This document shows, in pieces, positions 1 to 5,554 of a stretch of DNA of 7,147 nt. The translations under genes and the position numbers were made by a program. Below the pieces are notes generated by a model. It was not told where the DNA came from, made no database searches, and saw only the letters and a program-made list of their open reading frames with translations. Position 1 is the first letter of the stretch. Every line of letters begins with the position of its first letter. Source of the stretch: Gaiellasilicea sp035556515 (GTDB lineage Bacteria > Actinomycetota > Thermoleophilia > Gaiellales > Gaiellaceae); the NCBI GenBank assembly GCA_035556515.1, contig DATMEO010000112.1, positions 1-7,147 of the forward strand. Reading direction: 5' to 3'.

Positions 1-2195
1 TCGAGACCGAGCCCGAGTACGACCGCTTCAACCCGCTCAATCTCGTCGAGGGCCGTTGGCCGCGGGGCAGCGGCGAGGTGGCGATCGACGAGGGTGTCGC
101 CGGCGATGAGGAACTGGAGATCGGCGACCGGATCGGCGTCGCGGCCCTCGGTCCGGCGCAGGAGTTCGAGATCGTCGGCATCGCCAAGTACGGCGATCTG
201 AGCTCGATCGGCGGCGCCACCTTCGCGATCTTCGACATTCCGACGGCGCAGAAGCTGCTGGGCAAGGAAGGCAAGCTCGACGCGGTTCAGGCCGCGGCGG
301 CGGAAGGTACTGCGCCCGAGGAGCTGACCCAGCGGATCGGGTCGGCGCTCGGCAGCGACTTCACCGTGCGAACGGGCGTCGAGGAGGCGAACGAGCAGTC
401 GAGCGAGATCGCCACGTTTACGACGATCATCCGCTACTTCCTGCTCTCGTTCGCCGGTATCGCGCTCTTCGTCGGAGCCTTCGTCATCTTCAATACGCTC
501 TCGATCACGGTCGCGCAGCGGATGCGGGAGTTCGCCACCCTGCGGACGCTCGGCGCGTCGCGGCGGCAGGTGCTGAGGTCGGTGATCCTCGAGGCGCTCG
601 TAATCGGGTTCGGCGCGTCGCTCGTCGGCCTGTTCAGCGGCCTCGGGCTGGCGGTCGGGCTGAACGCGCTCTTCAAGGCGCTGAACCTCGACCTACCGCA
701 AACGGAAACGGTCTTCGCGACCCGCACGATCGTCGTCTCGCTGCTCGTCGGGACGCTCGTGACGCTGATCGCCGGGCTCTTCCCCGCGATCCGTGCGACG
801 CGAGTGCCTCCGATCGCGGCGGTACGAGAAGGCGCGACGTTGCCCCGGGGACGGTTCGCACACTTCACGCCCTACATCGCGAGCCTCGTCGTCGCACTCG
901 CCGTGTTCGCGCTCGCCTACGGGACGCTCAACGACAGCATCGGCACTGCCGACCGCTTCATCCTCCTCGGCGTCGGCGTCCTGGCGCTGTTCATCGGTGT
1001 CGCGATGCTCTCGTCGCGGCTCGTCCGTCCGCTCGTGCGGATCATCGGCATCCCCGCGCGGAATCTGGGCGGCGCGGCCGGCAAGCTCGCCGAGCGGAAC
1101 GCACAGCGCAACCCGGGCCGGACGGCCGCCACCGCGGCCGCCCTGATGATCGGGATCGCGCTCGTGACGTTCATCTCCGTCCTCGCGAACGGGCTGCGCG
1201 TGTCGAACAGCGACGCGATCGAGCGCCAGATCCAGTCCGATCTGATCGTCACCTCGCAGGACGGCTACTCCGAGTTCCCGGCTGCCGTCGGCACCGCCGT
1301 CGCCGACGTCGACGGCGTCGAGACCGTCAGCAACGTCCGGCAGGACATCGCGCAGATCGACGGGGACGGCTCGAACCTGACGGGTCTGGACGACCAGGTG
1401 TCCGAGGTGTACGACTTCCGCTGGGAGGAGGGCTCGGACGCCGTGCTCACGCAGCTCGGCACCGACGGCGCGCTCCTGCCGAGCAACGTTGCCGACGACC
1501 GGGATCTCGGCGTGGGCGACTCCATCACCGTGCGCTCGACGGGCAACCAGACGAAGGACTTCGTCGTCCGGGGCATCTACGAGGGGAGCCCCTTCTATCC
1601 GCTGCTCGGCTCGGCGAGCGTCTCGCAGGAGGCGTTCGACGAGCTCTACGAGCGCCCGCGCAACCGCTTCACACTCCTCAACGTCGCGAGCGATCCGACG
1701 GCGGAAAAGGCGAGCGTGGAGAGCGCGCTCGCCGGCTTCCCGGACACGCGCATCCAGACGCGCTCGGAGTGGATCGACAAGGAGGACCAGGAGATCCAGC
1801 AGTTCCTCCTGCTCCTCTACGTCCTGCTCGCCCTCTCCGTGATCGTCAGCCTATTCGGGATGGTGAACACGCTCGCGTTGTCCGTCTTCGAGCGGACACG
1901 GGAGCTGGGAATGCTGCGCGCGGTGGGAATGACGCGACGCCAGACGCGGCGCATGATCCGGCACGAGAGCGTGATCACGGCGCTGATCGGCGCGGCGCTC
2001 GGGCTCCCGCTCGGGATCTTCCTGGCGGCGCTCGTGACGAGTGCGCTCAGCCAGTACGACCTCCGCTTCGAGTTGCCACTCGACCAGCTGATCATCCTCT
2101 CGGTCGTGGCCGTGTTCGCGGGGCTCCTGGCGGCGATCACTCCCGCGCGCCGCGCCGCCAAGCTGAACCCGCTCGAAGCGCTCCAGTACGAGTAG
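1..2195 (+). CDS. FtsX-type ABC transporter permease (MacB/LolE-like), 5'-truncated by the window edge
   Basis: This is the membrane subunit of an ABC exporter or lipoprotein/lipid-extraction type transporter that would work with a separate ATPase. The reading frame is open from base 3, so the true start lies outside the window; 730 residues are visible and roughly 110-130, including the first membrane helix, are probably missing. It begins inside the first extracytoplasmic domain (MacB-like periplasmic core, 'NPLNLVEGRWP'). A first FtsX block follows, with helices near 426-500, 588-662 and 726-792 and the coupling-helix signature 'REFATLRTLGASRRQV'. Two central helices lie near 870-930 and 957-1010, and a sixth near 1131-1190 starts the second half. 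A second external domain covers about 1230-1790. A C-terminal FtsX block has helices near 1803-1880, 1980-2035 and 2088-2150 and the matching signature 'RELGMLRAVGMTRRQT'. That gives nine visible helices, fitting the ten-helix duplicated permease architecture. It ends 'NPLEALQYE', a common ending for this family. The ATPase gene is not visible and may lie upstream. The substrate cannot be told from sequence. Confidence 0.93.
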   Translation, partial: ETEPEYDRFNPLNLVEGRWPRGSGEVAIDEGVAGDEELEIGDRIGVAALGPAQEFEIVGIAKYGDLSSIGGATFAIFDIPTAQKLLGKEGKLDAVQAAAAEGTAPEELTQRIGSALGSDFTVRTGVEEANEQSSEIATFTTIIRYFLLSFAGIALFVGAFVIFNTLSITVAQRMREFATLRTLGASRRQVLRSVILEALVIGFGASLVGLFSGLGLAVGLNALFKALNLDLPQTETVFATRTIVVSLLVGTLVTLIAGLFPAIRATRVPPIAAVREGATLPRGRFAHFTPYIASLVVALAVFALAYGTLNDSIGTADRFILLGVGVLALFIGVAMLSSRLVRPLVRIIGIPARNLGGAAGKLAERNAQRNPGRTAATAAALMIGIALVTFISVLANGLRVSNSDAIERQIQSDLIVTSQDGYSEFPAAVGTAVADVDGVETVSNVRQDIAQIDGDGSNLTGLDDQVSEVYDFRWEEGSDAVLTQLGTDGALLPSNVADDRDLGVGDSITVRSTGNQTKDFVVRGIYEGSPFYPLLGSASVSQEAFDELYERPRNRFTLLNVASDPTAEKASVESALAGFPDTRIQTRSEWIDKEDQEIQQFLLLLYVLLALSVIVSLFGMVNTLALSVFERTRELGMLRAVGMTRRQTRRMIRHESVITALIGAALGLPLGIFLAALVTSALSQYDLRFELPLDQLIILSVVAVFAGLLAAITPARRAAKLNPLEALQYE

Positions 2196-2346
2196 CCGGC
2201 GGCTCCTGGCCGGCACCGCCTCCCGGCCGGCGGAGCCGGCCTCCGGCGCTGCCTCGCCCCGCTCGCGGCGCTCCACCCGCGGGCCCGTATTTTCATACTG
2301 TTCCCACGGCTTGCGCGCCGCGAGCGGGGCGCCAGGAACCGCCGGC
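2195..2346. repeat. Nested inverted-repeat unit (possible terminator or small palindromic mobile/REP-like element)
   Basis: This fills nearly all of the gap between the permease stop codon and the lyase promoter. Outer arms 2195-2210 and 2331-2346 are complementary at 15 of 16 positions (a C/A mismatch at 2203/2338). Inner arms 2255-2271 and 2315-2331 are complementary over 17 of 17 bases. A third perfect 7-bp hairpin (GGCCGGC, GGA loop, GCCGGCC) lies at 2225-2241 between the left outer and inner arms. The result could fold as a three-way junction. The inner loop (2272-2314) carries an A/T-rich patch with a small hairpin, GTAT-TTTC-ATAC, at 2287-2298. There is no run of T after the arms, so it is not a classical intrinsic terminator, although it could still block read-through. 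A dispersed palindromic element is the main alternative. The pairing is read directly; the function is inference. Confidence 0.7.
2225..2241. terminator. Short GC hairpin just after the permease gene
   Basis: GGCCGGC (2225-2231) pairs perfectly with GCCGGCC (2235-2241) across a GGA loop, about 30 bases after the permease stop codon. It could help end permease transcription. No T-tract follows, and the hairpin is embedded in the larger repeat unit, so the terminator role is weakly supported. Confidence 0.35.
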
Positions 2347-2349
2347 ACT

Positions 2350-2355
2350 TAGGCT
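2350..2355 (+). promoter_or_regulatory. Putative -10 element of the lyase gene (leaderless)
   Basis: TAGGCT fits the TANNNT -10 pattern and ends 6 nt before the GTG start at 2362, so transcription would begin at or next to the start codon. No good -35 hexamer is seen 16-18 bases upstream, where the inverted repeat ends, and no clear Shine-Dalgarno is present. The same hexamer precedes the gene starting at 5515 on the other strand. Confidence 0.45.
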
Positions 2356-2361
2356 GGCGAC

Positions 2362-3237
2362 GTGCGCGTCACGCTGTGCGATGTAGGCCCGCGGGACGGG
2401 CTCCAGAACGAGCCGGAGACACTCGCGCCGGAGGTCCGCGCCGAGCTGGTGCGGCGGCTCGCGGCCGCGGGCCTGCCGCGGATCGAGGCGGCCAGCTTCG
2501 TCAGCGCCGACCGCGTGCCGCAGATGGCGGGCGCGGAGGAGGTCGTCGCGGCCGCGGGCGAGCTCGACGCGGAGCTCTCCGGGCTCGTCCTCAACGAGCG
2601 CGGCTGGGAGCGGCTGGCGGCGACGACGCTCGACCGCGTCAACGTCACGCTCGCAGCGACCGAGTCCTTCAACCAGCGGAACGGGAACGCATCGCTCGAG
2701 GAGGCTGCGGCGCGGGTGGAGCGGATCCTCGGCGTCGCCGACCGGCCGGCCACGGCGACGATCAGCTGCTCGTTCGGCTGTCCGTTCGAAGACGAGGTCG
2801 ATCCTGGTGTCGTCGCCGATCTGGCCGAGCGGCTCGTCGCGGCGGGTGCGGGCGAGGTCGTGCTCGCCGACACGATCGGCGTCGCGACGCCGGGGCCGGT
2901 CGCCCGCCTCGTCGAGCGCGTCTCGATCCTCGGCGTCCCAGTCGGCGGCCACTTCCACGACACGCGCCACACCGGCGTCGCGTGTGCGTGGTCGGCGGTG
3001 GAGGCGGGGGCGACGCTGCTCGACGCGTCCGTCGGCGGCCTCGGCGGCTGCCCCTTCGCTCCGCGCGCGACCGGCAACGTCGCCACCGAGGACGTGCTCT
3101 ACCTGCTCGAGCGCGAGCGGGTCGAGACCGGCGTCGACCTCGACGCGCTGATCGGCGTCGCGATGTGGCTCGAGGAGCTACTCGCCCGAGAGCTCCCGGG
3201 TCGCGTCTACCGCGCCGGCCGCTTCCCCGCCAAGTAA
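2362..3237 (+). CDS. mvaB: Hydroxymethylglutaryl-CoA lyase (HMGL-like TIM-barrel family)
   Basis: It cleaves 3-hydroxy-3-methylglutaryl-CoA to acetoacetate and acetyl-CoA, the last step of leucine breakdown, in the cytosol; related lyases accept similar 3-hydroxyacyl-CoAs. The product is 291 residues, close to the roughly 300 usual for bacterial enzymes. Visible motifs: 'VGPRDGLQNE' at 8-17 (catalytic Arg11 and Asp12), 'SCSFGCPFED' at 135-144, 'DTIGVATPG' at 170-178, 'HFHDT' at 197-201 (metal-binding His197 and His199), and the family signature around 'GGLGGCPFA' with catalytic Cys230, then Asn239 in 'TGNVATED'. These match human HMGCL Arg41, Asp42, His233, His235, Cys266 and Asn275 with consistent offsets. 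The GTG start is chosen because the conserved barrel begins at once ('RVTLCDVGPRDG') and a -10-like box lies just upstream. It is convergent with a CoA-transferase. The last codons and stop lie inside a repeat shared with that neighbour. The family call is firm; strict substrate identity is inferred. Confidence 0.94.
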   Translation: MRVTLCDVGPRDGLQNEPETLAPEVRAELVRRLAAAGLPRIEAASFVSADRVPQMAGAEEVVAAAGELDAELSGLVLNERGWERLAATTLDRVNVTLAATESFNQRNGNASLEEAAARVERILGVADRPATATISCSFGCPFEDEVDPGVVADLAERLVAAGAGEVVLADTIGVATPGPVARLVERVSILGVPVGGHFHDTRHTGVACAWSAVEAGATLLDASVGGLGGCPFAPRATGNVATEDVLYLLERERVETGVDLDALIGVAMWLEELLARELPGRVYRAGRFPAK

Positions 3238-3307
3238 CAGTCTGTTGCAAGGCTCTCGGCTCGAGTGGCCAGACCGAGCCCGCCAAGTAACAGACTGTTA
3301 CTTGGCG
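3228..3307. repeat. Three-part repeat at the lyase/CoA-transferase junction
   Basis: The 19 bases at 3228-3246 (CGCCAAGTAACAGTCTGTT) are an exact inverted repeat of 3289-3307, separated by 42 bases. The half-site CGCCAAGTAACAG also recurs directly at 3281-3293, where it pairs with 3295-3307 as a separate 13-bp palindrome. The right-hand arm can therefore pair with either of two left-hand partners. Each of the two convergent genes ends inside a copy, so both proteins finish Ala-Lys-stop from the same GCC AAG TAA. The arms are less G+C-rich than their surroundings. A shorter inverted repeat, GGCTCG (3258-3263) with CGAGCC (3275-3280), lies between them. Confidence 0.85.
3281..3307. terminator. 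Bidirectional terminator-like palindrome between convergent genes
   Basis: Thirteen bases (3281-3293) and their exact reverse complement (3295-3307) flank one central A, giving a hairpin on either strand. It lies 44 bases past the lyase stop codon and spans the CoA-transferase stop codon (3298-3300). The convergent placement suggests transcription termination from both sides. No T-tract follows on either strand. The 19-bp odd-centred core, AAGTAACAG-A-CTGTTACTT (3285-3303 region), also resembles a TetR-family operator in form, but a 3'-end location argues against that. Confidence 0.6.
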
Positions 3308-4479
3308 AGGGCGAGGCGCACGATGCCGGACTCGGCGAGCGCGTCGATCTCGGCCTCGCAATAGCCGGCCTCGGCCAGGATCTCGCGGCTGTGCTGGCCG
3401 AGCAGCGGCGGCTCGGAGCCGTAGCGGACGCGCTCGCCGTCGGCCGAGAAAGGCGGCGACACGAGCTCGTGCCCGCCGAGCTGCTGCAGGATTCCCGTCG
3501 CGCGCAGCTGCTCCTCCTCGGCGACGGCAGCGAGGTCGTTGACGGGCGAGGCCGGGACGCCGGCGTCGCGGAGCCGGGCGAGCAGAACCGCGGTCGGCTC
3601 GGTCGCGATCTTCGCCTGCAGCAACGGGATCAGCTGCTCCCGGTTGGCGACGCGGAGCGGATTCGCTGCGAAGCGCTCGTCGCTCGCGAGCTCGGGCGCA
3701 CCGACGGCGTGGCAGGTCTTCTCGAAGAGGCGGTCGTTCGCCGCCACGATCATCAGCTCGCCGTCGGCCGTCTCGAACACCTGGTAGGGGACGATCAGGG
3801 GGAACGCGGTCCCGTGCCGTCCGGCCGGCGCGCCGCCCGCGAGCACGTCGACGAGCTGGTAGGGGACGAGCGAGAGCGCCGTCTCGTAGAGCGAGAGATC
3901 CAGCGTGCGGCCCTGTCCCTCGTGCAGCGCGGCGACGATCGCGAGCGCCGCCCAGACGCCGGTGCCGATGTCGATCAGCGAGACGCCGACCCTGACCGGG
4001 TGCCCGTCCGCCTCGCCGGTGACGCTCATGATCCCGGCGGCCGCCTGCATCAGCGGGTCGTACCCGGGCTCCGCCGCCAGCGGGCCTTCGCGACCGAAGG
4101 CGCCGATCGTCGCGTAGACGAGCCGCGGATTGCGCTCGCGCAGCGCCCCCGGTCCGAAGCCGAGCCGCTCCGCCGTCCCGGGGCGCAGGCTCTGCACCGC
4201 CACGTCCGCGCCGTCGGCGAGCCGCAGCAGCGCCTCGAGCCCCGCCGGTGACTTCAGGTCGAGCGCGAGCGAGCGCTTGCCGGCGTTCGCCGAGAAGAAC
4301 ATGACGCTGCCGCCCTCGAAAAAGCGCGGTCCCCAGTCGCGGGCCTCGTCGCCGCGGCCGGGATGCTCGATCTTGACCACGTCGGCTCCGAGCGAGCCGA
4401 GGATCTCGGTGGCTGTAGGCCCCGCGAGGGAGCTCGTCAGGTCGAGCACGCGAATCCCGGCGAGCGGTCGGAAGGACAT
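3298..4479 (-). CDS. Family III CoA-transferase (CaiB/BaiF, formyl-CoA transferase type)
   Basis: It moves coenzyme A from a donor acyl-CoA (often succinyl-CoA) to a carboxylic acid, via an aspartyl anhydride intermediate, in the cytosol. The product is 393 residues, standard for the family. The N-terminal half has 'LAGIRVLDLTSSLAGPTATEILGSLGADVVKIE' style features at 6-38 (Rossmann-like CoA-binding lobe), 'GKRSLALDLKSPAG' at 67-80, 'PGYDPLMQAAAGIMSVTG' at 138-155, and 'LIDIGTGVWAALAI' at 169-181, where Asp170 sits at the position of catalytic Asp169 of formyl-CoA transferase. The C-terminal lobe includes 'DAGVPASPVNDL' at 305-316 and 'LGQHSREIL' at 360-368. ATG 4479 is chosen over an upstream open frame because the conserved fold begins there and a -10-like box (4486-4491) precedes it. 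It faces the HMG-CoA lyase and is divergent from dedA by 33 bp. The lyase neighbour suggests a hydroxymethylglutarate, glutarate or itaconate-like acid, but family members cannot be assigned a substrate by sequence alone. Confidence 0.93.
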   Translation of the reverse strand: MSFRPLAGIRVLDLTSSLAGPTATEILGSLGADVVKIEHPGRGDEARDWGPRFFEGGSVMFFSANAGKRSLALDLKSPAGLEALLRLADGADVAVQSLRPGTAERLGFGPGALRERNPRLVYATIGAFGREGPLAAEPGYDPLMQAAAGIMSVTGEADGHPVRVGVSLIDIGTGVWAALAIVAALHEGQGRTLDLSLYETALSLVPYQLVDVLAGGAPAGRHGTAFPLIVPYQVFETADGELMIVAANDRLFEKTCHAVGAPELASDERFAANPLRVANREQLIPLLQAKIATEPTAVLLARLRDAGVPASPVNDLAAVAEEEQLRATGILQQLGGHELVSPPFSADGERVRYGSEPPLLGQHSREILAEAGYCEAEIDALAESGIVRLALAK

Positions 4480-4485
4480 CGCTGC

Positions 4486-4491
4486 ATCATC
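4486..4491 (-). promoter_or_regulatory. Putative -10 element of the CoA-transferase gene
   Basis: On the minus strand GATGAT matches TATAAT at four of six positions and ends 6 nt before the ATG at 4479. The spacing is the same as at the other leaderless-looking starts in this window. No convincing -35 hexamer or Shine-Dalgarno is seen. It lies within the 33-bp gap shared with dedA. Confidence 0.35.
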
Positions 4492-4512
4492 GCGACACGG
4501 CTCTCTGCGAGG

Positions 4513-5124
4513 ATGCGGGAAGTGTTCGAGTCGATTGTGGACGCCGTCTCCGGCTCGGACTGGAGCTACCTGATCGTCTTCGCGATCGCGATGCTGGACG
4601 CGTTCTTCCCGATCGTGCCGAGCGAGGCGACCGCGATCGCGGCCGGCGTCGTCGCCGGGACGGGCGGCCTGTCGGTTGAGTTCGTGATCCTCGCCGCCGC
4701 TACGGGCGCGTTCGTCGGCGACAACATCTCCTACGCGGGCGGCCACTTCCTCGGCGAGCGGCTGACGAACCGGTTCTTCTCGAGCGAGAAGTCGAAGCAG
4801 CGGCTGGCCTGGGCCGACCGGATGCTGCAAGAACGCGGGTGGTACCTGATCATCGTCGCCCGCTTCATCCCCGGCGGCCGCACCGTCACGACGTTCACCG
4901 CCGGGTTCACGAGCGCGGTCAGCTGGCGCAAGTTCCTCGTCTTCGATGCGATCGCCTGCGCGATCTGGGGCTCGTACACCGTGCTGCTCGGCTACTTCGG
5001 CGGCAAGACGTTCGAGGAGGAGCCCTGGAAGGGTCTCCTCCTCGCGTTCGGAATCGCCGTCGCCGTTACGGGATTGGTTGAGGTGGTGCGGTACCTGCGT
5101 CATCGCCGCGCCCGGACCGCCTGA
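4513..5124 (+). CDS. DedA family (VTT/SNARE-associated domain) inner-membrane protein
   Basis: DedA proteins are polytopic membrane proteins linked to lipid scrambling or undecaprenyl-phosphate/phospholipid flipping, proton-motive-force maintenance and drug or pH tolerance. The product is 203 residues, typical length. Visible features: a hydrophobic first segment around 18-35; 'FPIVPSEATAIAAG' at 32-45 with the conserved acidic Glu38; 'GAFVGDNISYAGG' at 65-77 with Asp70; and the family hallmark 'ARFIPGGRTVTTFTAG' at 116-131 with Arg117 and Arg123. Later comes 'AIWGSYTVLLGYFGG' at 150-164 and a final helix about 172-194, then a basic tail. All four charged residues thought to be essential in E. 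coli YqjA-type proteins appear present. ATG 4513 has a purine-rich GCGAGG directly before it with no spacing. GTG 4522 is a real alternative: it has GAGG about 9 bases upstream and a GAGGAT hexamer 7 bases upstream. The 3' end overlaps the opposite-strand gene by 59 bp. The substrate is unknown. Confidence 0.92.
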   Translation: MREVFESIVDAVSGSDWSYLIVFAIAMLDAFFPIVPSEATAIAAGVVAGTGGLSVEFVILAAATGAFVGDNISYAGGHFLGERLTNRFFSSEKSKQRLAWADRMLQERGWYLIIVARFIPGGRTVTTFTAGFTSAVSWRKFLVFDAIACAIWGSYTVLLGYFGGKTFEEEPWKGLLLAFGIAVAVTGLVEVVRYLRHRRARTA

Positions 5125-5515
5125 GCCCGAGGTCGCGCATGCCGCGGTGCGCGATCACCGCCGCCATGACGAGCACGACGATGGCGAAGAGCCCGTGCAA
5201 GCCGTGGACGTACGCCTCGCCCTTGCTGACCGGGTCATCGTCAGGAGGAAGCAGGAAGATCTGCACCGTCCCGACGAAGAAGAGCGAGAAGCAGAAGGCG
5301 ATCCACCGCCAGGCGCGCGGCCAGGCACCGAACGCCGTCAGGAAGACCAGTAGCTCCGACAGGTGGATGACGAGGCCGCCGACGACGCCGTGGGCGTCGA
5401 GCGCGTCCTCGCCGGCCCCCATGGCGTACGAGGCGATCAGGTACGCCTGCGCGAAGACGCCGAGCACGATGATCGACGCCAGCACGAAGTTGATCCAGAG
5501 GAATGTTCGTCTCAT
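5066..5515 (-). CDS. Small four-helix membrane protein, DUF6220-like
   Basis: This is a 149-residue hydrophobic protein with four predicted membrane helices at about 5-30, 43-63, 68-88 and 105-123, and a polar, Pro-rich, non-hydrophobic tail from 124 to 149. The pattern resembles DUF6220 proteins: short loops, 'AHGVVGGLVIHLSELL' starting helix 2, 'VGTVQIFLL' ending helix 3, and 'VHGLHGLFAIVVLVMA' in helix 4. Four histidines (42, 51, 104, 107) cluster near helix ends; they could bind a metal or haem, but that is speculation. The start ATG at 5515 is preceded 7 bases upstream by TAGGCT, with TTGAAC 18 bases further out. Its last 19 or so codons and stop overlap the end of dedA on the opposite strand; the overlapping tail is the non-membrane part. 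It is divergent from the reductase gene by 39 bp. Function unknown; the family call is by pattern memory only. Confidence 0.78.
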   Translation of the reverse strand: MRRTFLWINFVLASIIVLGVFAQAYLIASYAMGAGEDALDAHGVVGGLVIHLSELLVFLTAFGAWPRAWRWIAFCFSLFFVGTVQIFLLPPDDDPVSKGEAYVHGLHGLFAIVVLVMAAVIAHRGMRDLGLRRSGRGDDAGTAPPQPIP

Positions 5516-5522
5516 GCGCGCG

Positions 5523-5552
5523 AGCCTACGGGACCGGGCGGATAGCGTTCAA
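5523..5552 (-). promoter_or_regulatory. Putative promoter of the DUF6220-like gene (-35 and -10)
   Basis: Reading the minus strand, TTGAAC (5547-5552; TTGA of TTGACA matched) is followed after 18 bases by TAGGCT (5523-5528; TANNNT), which ends 7 nt before the ATG at 5515. This is the best-formed promoter in the window. Its -35 partly overlaps the -10 of the opposite gene (5543-5548), so the two promoters may exclude each other. Confidence 0.5.
5543..5548 (+). promoter_or_regulatory. Putative -10 element of the RmlD-like gene (leaderless)
   Basis: TAGCGT fits TANNNT and ends 6 nt before the GTG start at 5555. No -35 is evident at 5520-5526, and no Shine-Dalgarno is seen in the TCAAGC spacer. 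It is embedded in the 39-bp divergent gap and abuts the opposing -35. Confidence 0.42.
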
Positions 5553-5554
5553 GC

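Noticed and set aside
2196..2361. tRNA, small protein gene or riboswitch in the intergenic gap
   Set aside because: No tRNA T-loop or acceptor pattern, no plausible start-plus-ribosome site, and no recognised riboswitch core. The symmetric arms explain the sequence better.
2376..3290. Second plus-strand frame of 304 codons over the lyase gene
   Set aside because: It is an Arg/Gly-rich frameshifted shadow; the lyase frame holds all the catalytic motifs.
3228..3307. CRISPR repeats or insertion-sequence ends
   Set aside because: There are only two or three copies, in mixed orientation and overlapping stop codons, with no array, no transposase and no target-site duplication visible.
3265..4251. 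Long plus-strand open frame (328 codons) opposite the CoA-transferase
   Set aside because: Its translation is low-complexity Arg/Gly/Ala/Asp-rich with no family features, and it is antisense to a clearly conserved enzyme. GC-rich codon bias leaves antisense frames open.
4363..4512. Upstream extension of the dedA frame
   Set aside because: It overlaps the start of the CoA-transferase on the other strand and encodes polar sequence unlike the DedA N-terminus.
4480..5103. Upstream extension of the CoA-transferase frame to 601 residues
   Set aside because: The added part is charged low-complexity sequence antisense to dedA. The family fold begins at 'PLAGIRVLDLT' just after ATG 4479.
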